From contig JAUSNJ010000096.1 in the NCBI GenBank assembly GCA_030645355.1, forward strand, positions 1-48,621: a stretch of 48,621 nucleotides of DNA, given 5' to 3'. Position numbers and translations under genes: made by a program. Below the pieces are notes generated by a model. The model had not been told where the DNA came from, made no database searches, and saw only the letters and a program-made list of their open reading frames with translations. Shown piece after piece: positions 8,054 to 16,196 of this stretch (its first letter is position 1; every line of letters begins with the position of its first letter). This stretch comes from Rhodoferax sp. GTDB lineage: Bacteria > Pseudomonadota > Gammaproteobacteria > Burkholderiales > Burkholderiaceae_C.

Positions 8054-9340
8054 ATGAAACAGCAAGCATCAAGGGTGAGGCTTACCGCGGGCCGGGTTGA
8101 TGCCTTTGGGTGCCCTGCCGACAAGTCACAGACGTTTCTTTGGGACACTGAAGCGCCAGCGCTTGCACTGCGTGCGACACCCACGGGTCGAAAGACCTAT
8201 GTCTTTGAATCTCGCATGCACGGTGCGACCGTCAGAATCACGATTGGAGCTGTAGCGGACTGGCCGCTAGGTGAGGCACGCACCAGAGCGCAAGAACTAA
8301 AACGGTTAACGGATGCTGGATCCGACCCGCGCGAAATAGAGAGCCAAAAGCAGGCAGCCAGCGCCGCAGCCAAAGTGGCCAAGCTGGAGGCGGACAGATA
8401 CACGCTTGCCAACCTGCTAACCGCCTACTGCGACCAACAAGAAGCGTTAGGCCGCAAATCTCACGCTGATGCCCGTTCAATTTTCAAGCTTCACGTGGTG
8501 GAGGCATGGCCTAAAGTAGCCACCCTCCCCGCCAATGTGGTGACCCCCGAGCAAATTGCCGACATGATGCGCCGGGTCATTCAGTTGGGTAAAGGCCGCA
8601 CTGCCAACAAGCTGCGCAGTTACGTTCGCGCTGCCTACCAAGTGGCGAAGGCTTCGCGCAGCAAGGCATCTATCCCAGTGGAGTTCAAAGCCTACAACGT
8701 GAGGGCAAACCCTGCGGCTGATACTGAGCCCGACGAGTCGGCAAACAAGGCCGACAAGAACCCATTGAGCGCCGTGGAGTTGCGCACCTATTGGCAGGCC
8801 ATCCGACAGATTGAAGGGTTCCCGGGCGCCCTACTTCGTCTTCACTTGCTGACAGGCGGGCAGCGCCTGGAGCAATTGGTTCAGCTTCGAACTGCCGACA
8901 CGCAGGATGATGCAGTTCTGCTATTCGACGGCAAGGGTAGACCCGGAAAGCCCCCGAGGCCCCACATGGTGCCGCTCACGCATGAAGCCGCTGTAGCGCT
9001 CATTGAATGCGAACCAAAAGGCGCATACGCCCTGTCCACGGACGGCGGGAATACCCATGTGTCTGCGGCGACCCTGAGCGAGTGGGCAATGCAAGCCGGT
9101 GCCAGAATCGAAAAATTCCAGACCAAGCGCATCCGGTCCGGAGTGGAAACGCTTTTGGCCAGCGCGCGTATCAGTGGGGAACACCGGGGCCGGTTGCAGT
9201 CTCACGGCATATCTGGAGTGCAGGCCCGCCACTACGACGGACACAACTACATGGACGAAAAGCGCGAGGCTTTGAACGCCCTGTTCAATTTGCTGACAGT
9301 CGAACCAGAGAGCAATGTTGTTCCATTCAAAGCCGCGTAA
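8054..9340 (+). CDS. int: tyrosine recombinase / phage-type integrase
   Basis: A 428-residue integrase with an N-terminal DUF4102-type arm-binding domain (about 8-95: LTAGRVDAF, then ALALRATPTGRKTYVF), a core-binding helical domain (about 115-210) and a C-terminal catalytic domain. Visible catalytic residues are Arg271 (TGGQRLEQL), the KxxR box around 358-361 (TKRIRSG), His384 (SHG) and the nucleophile Tyr394 in RHYDGH. I chose the ATG at 8054, because the upstream in-frame extension runs through the arm-type repeats. It lies next to attL and should catalyse integration into, and with an excisionase excision from, the tRNA-Lys 3' end. Confidence 0.93.
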   Translation: MKQQASRVRLTAGRVDAFGCPADKSQTFLWDTEAPALALRATPTGRKTYVFESRMHGATVRITIGAVADWPLGEARTRAQELKRLTDAGSDPREIESQKQAASAAAKVAKLEADRYTLANLLTAYCDQQEALGRKSHADARSIFKLHVVEAWPKVATLPANVVTPEQIADMMRRVIQLGKGRTANKLRSYVRAAYQVAKASRSKASIPVEFKAYNVRANPAADTEPDESANKADKNPLSAVELRTYWQAIRQIEGFPGALLRLHLLTGGQRLEQLVQLRTADTQDDAVLLFDGKGRPGKPPRPHMVPLTHEAAVALIECEPKGAYALSTDGGNTHVSAATLSEWAMQAGARIEKFQTKRIRSGVETLLASARISGEHRGRLQSHGISGVQARHYDGHNYMDEKREALNALFNLLTVEPESNVVPFKAA

Positions 9341-9369
9341 GGCAAATTGAACACGCAAAGTAGTTTTGT

Positions 9370-9439
9370 CCCCAGCTAGGCCCGCTTCGAAACCGGGCTG
9401 AACAACCAGACTCCCGATGGTCTGCTGGGGCTTCTTCTT
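9370..9439 (+). terminator. branched hairpin after int, terminator-like
   Basis: An outer stem CCCCAG (9370-9375) can pair with CTGGGG (9425-9430). It encloses two smaller stems, GCCCG/CGGGC (9380-9398) and CAGAC/GTCTG (9407-9424), and a pyrimidine run CTTCTTCTTT follows. This could terminate the int transcript as a three-way junction. It could also be a small structured RNA or a recombination-related structure. Confidence 0.45.
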
Positions 9440-9461
9440 TCGGGTAGCACTGGGAGGTGCT

Positions 9462-10199
9462 ATGAGTTTTATTGAATCACTTGACGCGATTGGACTTGAG
9501 GTTTCCGCCTATGACTGCGAGAAAGGTTGGCCCGAGCATCTGGAACTTGAGCTCCTGGTGTTTCTTCAATTTCCAGACTCAAAGAATCTTCGATCTGGCC
9601 TATATGCCAACTTAAAAGCGAATTGTGACAGTGGAAGCTTACCCTGGAGAAAACCAAAACGATGGGCAGCTCTTTACATCGGAGGCGAGCGAGCACCGCT
9701 AGACCGTTCGCTCAGAACGACAGGTTATGCGATATCAGCCAGAGTATTTTCCAACTGGTTGACCAAATCTGGTAACCGGCCCTCCCGTCATATCAGCAAT
9801 TGGTTTGAAACGCGGGGCGTATCCAGTGCTGCACCTCCCGAAGACGGCCCAACTACCAGCGCAGCAACCGAAGCACAACATAAAAAACAAAACACAAAGC
9901 CAACACAGAAACCCGTGGCCCCTGCGGCCCAAGTAGCCGGAAGCACCGAAGATGACAAGGCTTGGAAGGACAAAGCCCGCAAAAGAGCAGGTGAAATTAT
10001 CGTTCGCCAAAGAGCAAAAGACCTTTACCCAAACCAAATGGATATCGCAGACGAAATTGCAAAAGAGTTTCGTACCGCCAGCGTTTTGGGCGCTAGTGGC
10101 AAGCCAATGACAGGCGCATACATCAAGCGTCACGCATTGACCGGTATATCAAGCGACCAAGGCAAACAGTTATCGCCATCAATACGCCGGAGCAAATAG
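9462..10199 (+). CDS. island protein of unknown function, DNA-binding-like C-terminus
   Basis: A 245-residue protein starting at an ATG preceded by a good ribosome binding site (GGGAGGTGCT). The N-terminal ~125 residues look globular (LDAIGLEVSAYDCEKGWPE to SRHISNWFETRG). A Pro/Ala/Thr/Gln-rich linker follows at about 130-165, then a basic helical C-terminus (KARKRAGEIIVRQRAKDLYPN, later DIADEIAKEF and GAYIKRHALTGI) that resembles a helix-turn-helix arrangement. I recognise no named family. Its place between the integrase and the AlpA-like gene suggests a role in island regulation or recombination directionality, but this is inference. Confidence 0.75.
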   Translation: MSFIESLDAIGLEVSAYDCEKGWPEHLELELLVFLQFPDSKNLRSGLYANLKANCDSGSLPWRKPKRWAALYIGGERAPLDRSLRTTGYAISARVFSNWLTKSGNRPSRHISNWFETRGVSSAAPPEDGPTTSAATEAQHKKQNTKPTQKPVAPAAQVAGSTEDDKAWKDKARKRAGEIIVRQRAKDLYPNQMDIADEIAKEFRTASVLGASGKPMTGAYIKRHALTGISSDQGKQLSPSIRRSK

Positions 10200-10348
10200 G
10201 GCAAAACAAATTGGGGCAACCGCTGCCCTGAGATATCTAGCATTCATGCGCGCCACAGCGTGATTGCTTCGCTTTGAGGGCAAGCGATGCCCCGAAAAAG
10301 CTATGCACCATACCCGGCCTGTGCTGCTGGGTTGAAAGTGCAAACCCT

Positions 10349-10594
10349 ATGCAAGCAACGCAACATCGCGTAGACACCCGGCGCGCCGTATACGCTGCCC
10401 CTCAGTTTCCCGCGCTGGAAACTGTGACCCGTCCAACCGTGGACACTGCAGCCGCTGCCTACTACTTGAACCGCCGCCCCCAAACGTGCCGTGCATGGGC
10501 GTGTATGGAAAACGGGCCGCTTCGCCCTATTCGCATTTTTGGCCGACTTGCGTGGCCTGTATCGGAACTGCGCCGTGTGCTGGGGGTGGCGTAA
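10349..10594 (+). CDS. AlpA/excisionase-like helix-turn-helix protein
   Basis: An 81-residue protein whose second half matches the compact winged HTH seen in AlpA and HTH_17 proteins: VDTAAAAYYLNRRPQTCRAW, then GPLRP, GRLAWPVSELRRVLGV. Such proteins act as excisionases or as activators of the integrase in P4-like elements. I placed the start at ATG 10349 because the upstream extension has no family resemblance. The stop overlaps the next start (TAATG), so this is the first gene of a coupled early operon running to 13299. Confidence 0.75.
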   Translation: MQATQHRVDTRRAVYAAPQFPALETVTRPTVDTAAAAYYLNRRPQTCRAWACMENGPLRPIRIFGRLAWPVSELRRVLGVA

Positions 10595-10914
10595 TGAAAA
10601 AACTCCAAACCACACAAAGCGTTGAATCGAGCGCCGTGATGTTTGTCGGCACACCAACCCTGCGTCAGTCGTTGGTACTTCGGGCTCTAATCCAAGGGCC
10701 ACAGAGCCGAGAAAGCCTAGACCGGATTGCCAGCGTAAGCAATGCGCCCGAGCTTGTGTCACAACTTCGACGCGGAGGGCTGGGGTTTAAGCACCTGCAA
10801 TGCCATCGGCAATGCCACATAGACAATTTCGGACAGCCCGGATGGCATGGTTTGTACATGCTGACCCCGATAGGCAGGCTCGCGGCCATTTTGGCTTTGA
10901 AGGGGGCACCATGA
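10594..10914 (+). CDS. small island protein, winged-helix-like
   Basis: A 106-residue protein starting at the ATG that overlaps the previous stop by one base. The pattern SRESLDRIASVSNAPELVSQ followed by LRRGGLGFKHLQC and LTPIGR looks like a winged-helix domain in which helices pick a substrate and an LTP.GR segment ends the wing. It could be a repressor or a replication accessory protein. No specific family is recognised. Confidence 0.65.
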   Translation: MKKLQTTQSVESSAVMFVGTPTLRQSLVLRALIQGPQSRESLDRIASVSNAPELVSQLRRGGLGFKHLQCHRQCHIDNFGQPGWHGLYMLTPIGRLAAILALKGAP

Positions 10915-11147
10915 CCGAGAAGAACAACGGCATCCCCTGTGAAATCGAGGAAGCGTATCGGCGATGCTTCAGTCAAGGCTCCGCTTTTGCCACCTATGCT
11001 GTGCGAGATGGGGCGACTGCTGGCGACCCCGAAGCCTGGCGTCTGGCCGTATACGAATGGCGTATTGCGCTGCCGCTTGGAAGTGAGCGTGTTCCCTTTG
11101 GCCCCGTGCCTCCAGTACCAACTATCGGAGGGCTACCTCGTGATTGA
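10911..11147 (+). CDS. small island protein, unknown function
   Basis: A 78-residue protein beginning MTEKNNGIPCEIEEAYRR. Its start overlaps the previous gene by four bases (ATGA) and its end overlaps the start of the primase-helicase gene, so it is part of one translationally coupled early operon. The N-terminal half is an acidic helix and the rest is rich in Pro and Gly. No family is recognised. Confidence 0.6.
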   Translation: MTEKNNGIPCEIEEAYRRCFSQGSAFATYAVRDGATAGDPEAWRLAVYEWRIALPLGSERVPFGPVPPVPTIGGLPRD

Positions 11148-13299
11148 ACAAGCGAAACACTCTGAGGCCAAGCGCCTGCTGGCCGCAGGGATGGTGCTCT
11201 GTGAGCTACACCCCAACAGCAAGCGGCCGGTGGGCGATGGCTGGAACAATAAGGCCGTCAGCGAAGTGCGTGAGAGCGCTGGTGGGTACGGTCTGCTGCT
11301 GGCAAAGAACGGCATCTGCAGTGTGGACGTGGACAACGAGCCGCTGTGCAAGGTTGGGTTGCAGCGTTGTGGGCTCGACCTGCAAACTATTCGAGACCTC
11401 GGGGTGTGGACGTCCAGCACCCGGCCAAATAGTGGCGGGCGGGTCGCGTTCAAGGTGCCCGTGAGTGCCCATTTGCGCTGGCTGAAATTTTCCAGCAAAA
11501 ACCACGGCACGATTATGGAGCTTCGCGCCGAGTCGCCGAACCTGCAAGACAGCCTGCCCGGAACAACGTACAGCTCACAAGATGGGTCGGGGCCGTGGGT
11601 GCAGGACTATGCAGGTATGTGTACCTTCGACTGTGCGCCAGAGCCCTCGCAGGACCTGTTGCAATGGTGGGAGCGCATGTCGAACGACGTGGAGTACCTG
11701 CGGGGGCAGCAGGCCCTGTTCATAGGAGAGGGAGTGCAGCTCTCGGTCAGCTCCGGAGACGGAAAACTGGCCTACACGTCCGAACACCGCGTGCCGTACA
11801 ACATCGCGAACTCGGTAGTGGACATCCTGGAGCGTCACGGTTACACGCTGCACCGCAACGGTCGCTACGCACCACCCACTGCCACCGGTGCCGCCGCAGT
11901 GCGCGCGATACCTGGGCGGGACGACCTTTGGCAGTCAGACCATGCCTCCGACCCGCTTCACGGCACATTTGACGCATGGACGGCGTATGTGGTGCTCGAT
12001 TGCTCGGACGACCTCGCGCACGCCGAGGACGAATGGAAAAGGGCCTATGAAGTCGCACAGCTTGAGGGATTTGATGACGTGCCAACAGTGCCGGGTGCCC
12101 CGGAACCACTGCCAGCGTTCAAGCGCACCAACGCCGGGCAAATTCGCGCATCGAAGGAAAACACCGTGCTTGCGCTATCGCGCTCCGACGTGTGCGGGTT
12201 CAAAATTCGTCACGACACGTTTCGGAGTGAAACGATGATTGCTGAGCACAACACGGAAGGTTGGCGAAGTTTGCGCGATACAGACTACACAGAGCTGTGT
12301 CTTCGTTTGGAACGCGGCCAGTTCCAGAACATTCCAAAGGAGTTAATTAGGGACGCGGTTGACTATGTTGCCGCGAAAAATGCCTTTGATTCCGCCCAAC
12401 ATTGGCTCAACGGCTTAATCTGGGATGGCGTGCCACGGGTCGGCCTATTCCTGGAAAAATACCTGCGAGCGTCCGATACAGACTACTCACGAGCGGTGTC
12501 GATGTACCTGTGGACAGCACTGGCTGGCCGGGTCCTAGTTCCCGCCGTCAAGTGCGATATGGTGCCCGTACTGGTCGGTGAACAGGGCACCAGAAAAACA
12601 TCATCTGTCGCGGCCATGGTTCCATCCGAGGATTTCTTCACCGGCATAGACCTTAACGCAAAGGATGACGAGCTGTCGCGCATCATGCGAGGCAAGCTGG
12701 TCATAGAACTCGGGGAGCTAAGGGGCCTTGCGTCGCGGGACGCGGAGCACATTAAAGGCTTCATAACCCGCGGCATTGAGGAATGGGTCCCTAAGTATCG
12801 AGAGCAGCCGGTTCGATTTTCACGCCGGTGTGTATTTATGGGCACGTCAAACAAGAGAGACTTTCTTGCCGACGAAACGGGGGAGCGTAGGTGGTTGCCG
12901 TTCCAGTGTGGCCCATGTGACCCGGAAGCTATCGCGCGGGACCGAGAACAGCTATGGGCAGAGGGGCGCAATCTGTTCATGGCCGGTGGTGTTCTGTTTC
13001 GTGATGCCGAGCGCCTGGCAGCAGCGGAACACGAGGCGTTTACATCGCACGACGAGTGGGAATCTGCCGTGCAAGAGTGGCTGTCGCGACCCGACCACAG
13101 CGGGGTTTGCCCGGGTGGTAGAAGGTACCTAACTGCGCGCGCCGTTCTGTTTGGGGCTATGGGCTTACCGGACTCGCAGCAGTCAGCCCAACACCAGCGG
13201 CGTATCAAGAAAGTATTGTTGCGCCTAGGTTATCGGGACGTGAACACAATGATTGATGGGCGCAGGCAACGGGGTTACGAGGCCCCTTCCTTGTTCTGA
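11140..13299 (+). CDS. primase-polymerase / VirE-type helicase replication protein
   Basis: A 719-residue protein starting at GTG 11140, six bases after a GGAGGG ribosome binding site and overlapping the previous stop. The N-terminal ~200 residues resemble a bifunctional primase-polymerase domain: a metal-binding DVD at 63-65, GGRVAFKVP and IMELRAESP. The C-terminal ~350 residues are a VirE/VapE-type P-loop ATPase: GEQGTRKTS at 480-488, then GKLVIELGELRGL, FMGTSNKRDFL, TGERRWLPF. Together these make a self-contained initiator, primase and helicase, comparable in role to P4 alpha. The P-loop has Arg where Gly is usual before the Lys. Iteron-like repeats follow the gene at once. Confidence 0.88.
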   Translation: MIEQAKHSEAKRLLAAGMVLCELHPNSKRPVGDGWNNKAVSEVRESAGGYGLLLAKNGICSVDVDNEPLCKVGLQRCGLDLQTIRDLGVWTSSTRPNSGGRVAFKVPVSAHLRWLKFSSKNHGTIMELRAESPNLQDSLPGTTYSSQDGSGPWVQDYAGMCTFDCAPEPSQDLLQWWERMSNDVEYLRGQQALFIGEGVQLSVSSGDGKLAYTSEHRVPYNIANSVVDILERHGYTLHRNGRYAPPTATGAAAVRAIPGRDDLWQSDHASDPLHGTFDAWTAYVVLDCSDDLAHAEDEWKRAYEVAQLEGFDDVPTVPGAPEPLPAFKRTNAGQIRASKENTVLALSRSDVCGFKIRHDTFRSETMIAEHNTEGWRSLRDTDYTELCLRLERGQFQNIPKELIRDAVDYVAAKNAFDSAQHWLNGLIWDGVPRVGLFLEKYLRASDTDYSRAVSMYLWTALAGRVLVPAVKCDMVPVLVGEQGTRKTSSVAAMVPSEDFFTGIDLNAKDDELSRIMRGKLVIELGELRGLASRDAEHIKGFITRGIEEWVPKYREQPVRFSRRCVFMGTSNKRDFLADETGERRWLPFQCGPCDPEAIARDREQLWAEGRNLFMAGGVLFRDAERLAAAEHEAFTSHDEWESAVQEWLSRPDHSGVCPGGRRYLTARAVLFGAMGLPDSQQSAQHQRRIKKVLLRLGYRDVNTMIDGRRQRGYEAPSLF

Positions 13300-13301
13300 A
13301 T

Positions 13302-13647
13302 CGGAACACCACCTAACCATTTCACAGTGTTCCACGCACCACTTTGTCGGCAGCAGCCGCACGAAACCGGCGATGTTTGCACACTGGAACACCATCGGAA
13401 CGCTACTGGAACACTAGGCGCTGTTCCATTGAAACCCTTTATCCATGCGGGTTTCAAAGGGGTGGAACACATGGAACACGACTTTCTACTTAAACGCACA
13501 AAGTAGAGTAAATGTGCCGGTACGGGGGACTCCGGCTAAACAATAGCAAAGCTGCTGTTCCATGTGTTCAAGTGTTCCGAACCCCGCCGATTCCAATACT
13601 GCAATTTCATTTCGTTTTTCATAAATCAAATTTGAAATTTTTGATTC
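13302..13647. other. putative replication origin: iteron-like repeats, hairpin and AT-rich tract
   Basis: Directly after the primase-helicase gene, a GGAACAC/GTGTTCC motif recurs in both orientations: 13302, 13327 (inverted), 13385, 13396 (one mismatch), 13407, 13422 (inverted, shorter), 13463, 13472, 13556 (inverted), 13564 (inverted, degenerate) and 13572 (inverted). In the middle lies a perfect 9-bp stem TTGAAACCC/GGGTTTCAA (13429-13457), itself flanked by inverted TGTTCCA and TGGAACA. An AT-rich tract at 13601-13647 follows. Iterons plus an AT-rich unwinding region beside a primase-helicase is the classic layout of an origin such as that of P4. Function is inferred. No convincing gene lies between 13300 and 13692. 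Confidence 0.6.
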
Positions 13648-13692
13648 TCGCGTTCACAGCGGTTCTACGTCCCCGCAAGGGTCATTCTTGCG

Positions 13693-13986
13693 ATGCAGGG
13701 TCCCCCTCACTCGCTCGGGATGTGTGTGGCTGTCGAGGACCCGCAGGCTATCGCTGCCTTCGAAGCACAGTGGCCATGCCCTTCCACCGGCGCCCCTAAA
13801 GTACATGTCCGGGCCGGGGAAGTGACCGCATCGTTCTCTCTATTGTGGCGTGGTGGAAGTTTTGTGGAATATGCAGTGGCTACCCGAAGCAATCAAGAGC
13901 GCAAAAGGAGTGTGGCGAGGACCATTTCGAACCGTGTCTATGGCGGCGACCAGTTGTTCAAGGTAGTGCCAATGGCTCTATCCTAA
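13693..13986 (+). CDS. possible small island protein, unknown
   Basis: A 97-residue frame starting MQGPPHSLGMCVAVEDPQ. It has balanced composition and a plausible small alpha/beta pattern (HVRAGEVTASFSLLWRGG, then YAVATRSNQERKRSVARTIS). There is no strong ribosome binding site and no family match. It overlaps by nine bases, end to end, with the minus-strand cargo gene at 13978. It is offered as plausible, not certain. Confidence 0.35.
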   Translation: MQGPPHSLGMCVAVEDPQAIAAFEAQWPCPSTGAPKVHVRAGEVTASFSLLWRGGSFVEYAVATRSNQERKRSVARTISNRVYGGDQLFKVVPMALS

Positions 13987-14670
13987 TGCAATCATGTCTA
14001 ACTCTAGGTGCTTCGATATAAGCTCCGCAGACGCGAACTCAATGGTTGTCCCGAGATAGCCAGCGCAACCCGCCGCAGTCTCAAGTGGTCGAAACCTGGG
14101 GGCCGTGCCAATGTGCGCTTGTTGGGCCTCCATATGCTCCCGTTGCACTAAGTGACGTTGCACCCCGTCTTGCAGGTGACCCATAATTGCCCGTTGAAAT
14201 TTAGTGTCATCCTCACGGACTGGCCAAGAATCACAGTCAACTATATTGAACCCAAAATCAATAAAGACTGCTAGGACAAACGTGGAGCAGGTCAATCCTC
14301 TCCCAGTCTCCGAAGAGATGAATTTCCCTGTTGTAGCATCGAAGTAACCCTGCCCGCTGTACTTCAACCCATAGGGGACATTTCGACCATTACTTTTAGA
14401 TATTCTTTTTAGCCAAACTGCAAGCTGAATGCGCTCATCAACATCAAAACCAGCAAGGTTTACCACTGCGTACTGGTCGTCCCAGTCTGCTACCTCTGCT
14501 GTCTGCTCGCAGTAAAGTAGATGGTGGAACGCTAAATGTAAGAGATTACTCGGGACTTCAGCTCCTAGCCGAAATAGGAGTCCAATGTGCGAGCCATCCT
14601 TTTTGAAGGCGATGCGCAGTGAATTGAATTCAGCTAAGGCTTCGTTTCGCGCGAGAAAACTTTGAATCAT
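13978..14670 (-). CDS. cargo gene C: possible permuted NlpC/P60 (papain-like) protein
   Basis: A 230-residue protein, last of a three-gene minus-strand unit and overlapping the preceding gene by 41 bases. Two features recall circularly permuted NlpC/P60 (YiiX/LRAT-like) thiol enzymes: an early LLHLAFHHLL segment (His45, His49, His50) and a later GRGLTCSTFVLAVF segment with Cys128 at the start of a hydrophobic helix. If that is right it could be a cysteine peptidase, amidase or acyltransferase. The resemblance is motif-level only. No signal peptide or membrane segment is seen, so it should act in the cytoplasm. Confidence 0.78.
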   Translation of the reverse strand: MIQSFLARNEALAEFNSLRIAFKKDGSHIGLLFRLGAEVPSNLLHLAFHHLLYCEQTAEVADWDDQYAVVNLAGFDVDERIQLAVWLKRISKSNGRNVPYGLKYSGQGYFDATTGKFISSETGRGLTCSTFVLAVFIDFGFNIVDCDSWPVREDDTKFQRAIMGHLQDGVQRHLVQREHMEAQQAHIGTAPRFRPLETAAGCAGYLGTTIEFASAELISKHLELDMIALG

Positions 14671-15184
14671 CCGTAATCAATCCGCGTAACGCGTGGTTGG
14701 CATTTCTGCCCTCACCTTTAATTTTTCCCCATATTTCCGCGACGAAATATGGCCACATTGGGACTTTGCTTCGCACCCTAAAAGTAGAACGGGCGATTGC
14801 GGTTAGAGCAATGGTTCTGACGTACTCAGTCTGAATACTGTCTAGCACAAAATTTAATAGGAGAAAGTCATCGGCGGAAATTGCATTCTCTACTTCGTCG
14901 TATGTCGCTTCCAGAAGAGCAACATCACTTGCCTCTTGAGACAATTGATAGAGTGAACCGCAAATAGCTATAGATCGCGCCCTCAGTCCTTCGACGTTAG
15001 TAGTTTGCGCAGTACTTCCGACGTCATCCACTGAAATCGAAACAGTTCTAGCAGCAATCGCCTTACGGTCAACCGAACAAGGAGCTGCGGCCACGGTCGC
15101 ACATTTGCCTTCAACCATTGCGACTGGACTGCCGAAAGTCTGACCAGTTTGCCACGATCTAGCGTTGAAGCTGCAATAGCTCAT
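14630..15184 (-). CDS. cargo gene B: unknown, helical C-terminus
   Basis: A 184-residue protein whose start overlaps the stop of gene A by four bases (ATGA) and whose end overlaps gene C. The N-terminal ~75 residues are Ala/Ser/Val-rich. From about residue 80 it looks largely helical (LYQLSQEASDVALLEATYDE, LLLNFVLDSIQTEYVRTIAL) and ends in a basic tail. No family is recognised. The tight overlaps imply that the three products are made in fixed ratio and probably act together. Confidence 0.72.
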   Translation of the reverse strand: MSYCSFNARSWQTGQTFGSPVAMVEGKCATVAAAPCSVDRKAIAARTVSISVDDVGSTAQTTNVEGLRARSIAICGSLYQLSQEASDVALLEATYDEVENAISADDFLLLNFVLDSIQTEYVRTIALTAIARSTFRVRSKVPMWPYFVAEIWGKIKGEGRNANHALRGLITDDSKFSRAKRSLS

Positions 15185-15882
15185 GGGCGTGGGCCTTTCG
15201 TAAAAAGCTCATTTGCGATAGCCTGCAATTCTTCGAATACCGCAATCGATTCCATTTCTGGCGGTAAATTCATTTCTGCGGCAGTACTTAGGTCCAACTC
15301 AGCTCGCACGGCAAAAGCCTCGGTAACAATTGGCGCGCCTGATGTGATGTTCAATGTTTGCGATCTAACTGCATGCCAGGCACTGATGCAATTAAGTCGA
15401 GAGGCGTCAAACGTTGCTTTTTTTCGGTTGTTTATGCGATAAAAGAATTCTTGGCTGTCTGCGCCAATTTCTACATGTGGAAGCAATTCTCGAAGGGTCA
15501 CATAACAATCGTCATGATTTTGCTTTTCTATAAAGCAAACTGCACCAAATGCAACCCGCACTGGCGCGCCCACCCCCGCAGGTAGTGTCAATTTTCCAAA
15601 ATCTTTTGACACGATTTCGAAATTGCCTCCATCGGGCAATGGTTGCTCCGATATGCTTCCACTGAGAAGTAGATCAATCCTCCCCGGTTGACAAGTCAAC
15701 TGCAAATTTAGACCGTTCCACTCCCCAGACTCATGTGTGGTCCGATTGAGCGGCTTGTCAGTTCTGTCGTTTGGTTCAGTCCCGAAGATCTTTTTCCACA
15801 AATCTGTCACATCCAGCGCTTGGGTCGGATGGAAGATGAAAGTTTTTCTAAGGGACTCAACCTTCCAATCAATTAGGTTCAT
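15181..15882 (-). CDS. cargo gene A: unknown, beta-rich protein
   Basis: A 233-residue protein, first gene of the three-gene unit. Many alternating hydrophobic stretches (GLNLQLTCQPGRIDLLLSG, FGKLTLPAGVGAPVRVAFGA) suggest a beta-rich N-terminal domain. The C-terminus has a predicted helix (MESIAVFEELQAIANELF). No signal peptide and no catalytic motif are evident. I recognise no family. The gene is more AT-rich than the chromosome around the island. Confidence 0.75.
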   Translation of the reverse strand: MNLIDWKVESLRKTFIFHPTQALDVTDLWKKIFGTEPNDRTDKPLNRTTHESGEWNGLNLQLTCQPGRIDLLLSGSISEQPLPDGGNFEIVSKDFGKLTLPAGVGAPVRVAFGAVCFIEKQNHDDCYVTLRELLPHVEIGADSQEFFYRINNRKKATFDASRLNCISAWHAVRSQTLNITSGAPIVTEAFAVRAELDLSTAAEMNLPPEMESIAVFEELQAIANELFTKGPRP

Positions 15883-16196
15883 AGCACTCGAAGGACATTT
15901 TTTTGCATGATAGCGCTAAATGAGGAGGGCTACTGCTACTTACGGTCTTTGGGACCTTTTGCTTGACTAGATTTGCAAACGCTCTAGACCGTTGGTGTCG
16001 CGCATCAAAAAGACCGCTGGGTAGCCAAACGCATGGTCTGCATGCCAGGGCTAAATTACATTGAAGTCAAAGAAACTGACACCAATCCGAATGGTGAGTG
16101 TCTGCAGGCTGCCCGCCGCATTGCACCTGATACGCCTTAAAAAAGGGCAATCGGACAGAACGACTCTCTCCAAACACGCAAGCTTTGGACTTATCC
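15883..16196. other. non-coding right end of the island
   Basis: This stretch should contain the promoter and leader of the minus-strand cargo operon. I see no convincing consensus promoter and no gene. One ACTTACGG sequence near 15949 resembles the end of the motif repeated around 7515-7621. Confidence 0.4.

Noticed and set aside
13512..13799. A 95-codon frame over the putative origin.
   Set aside because: It runs through the iteron and AT-rich tract, lacks a ribosome binding site and has no protein-like pattern.
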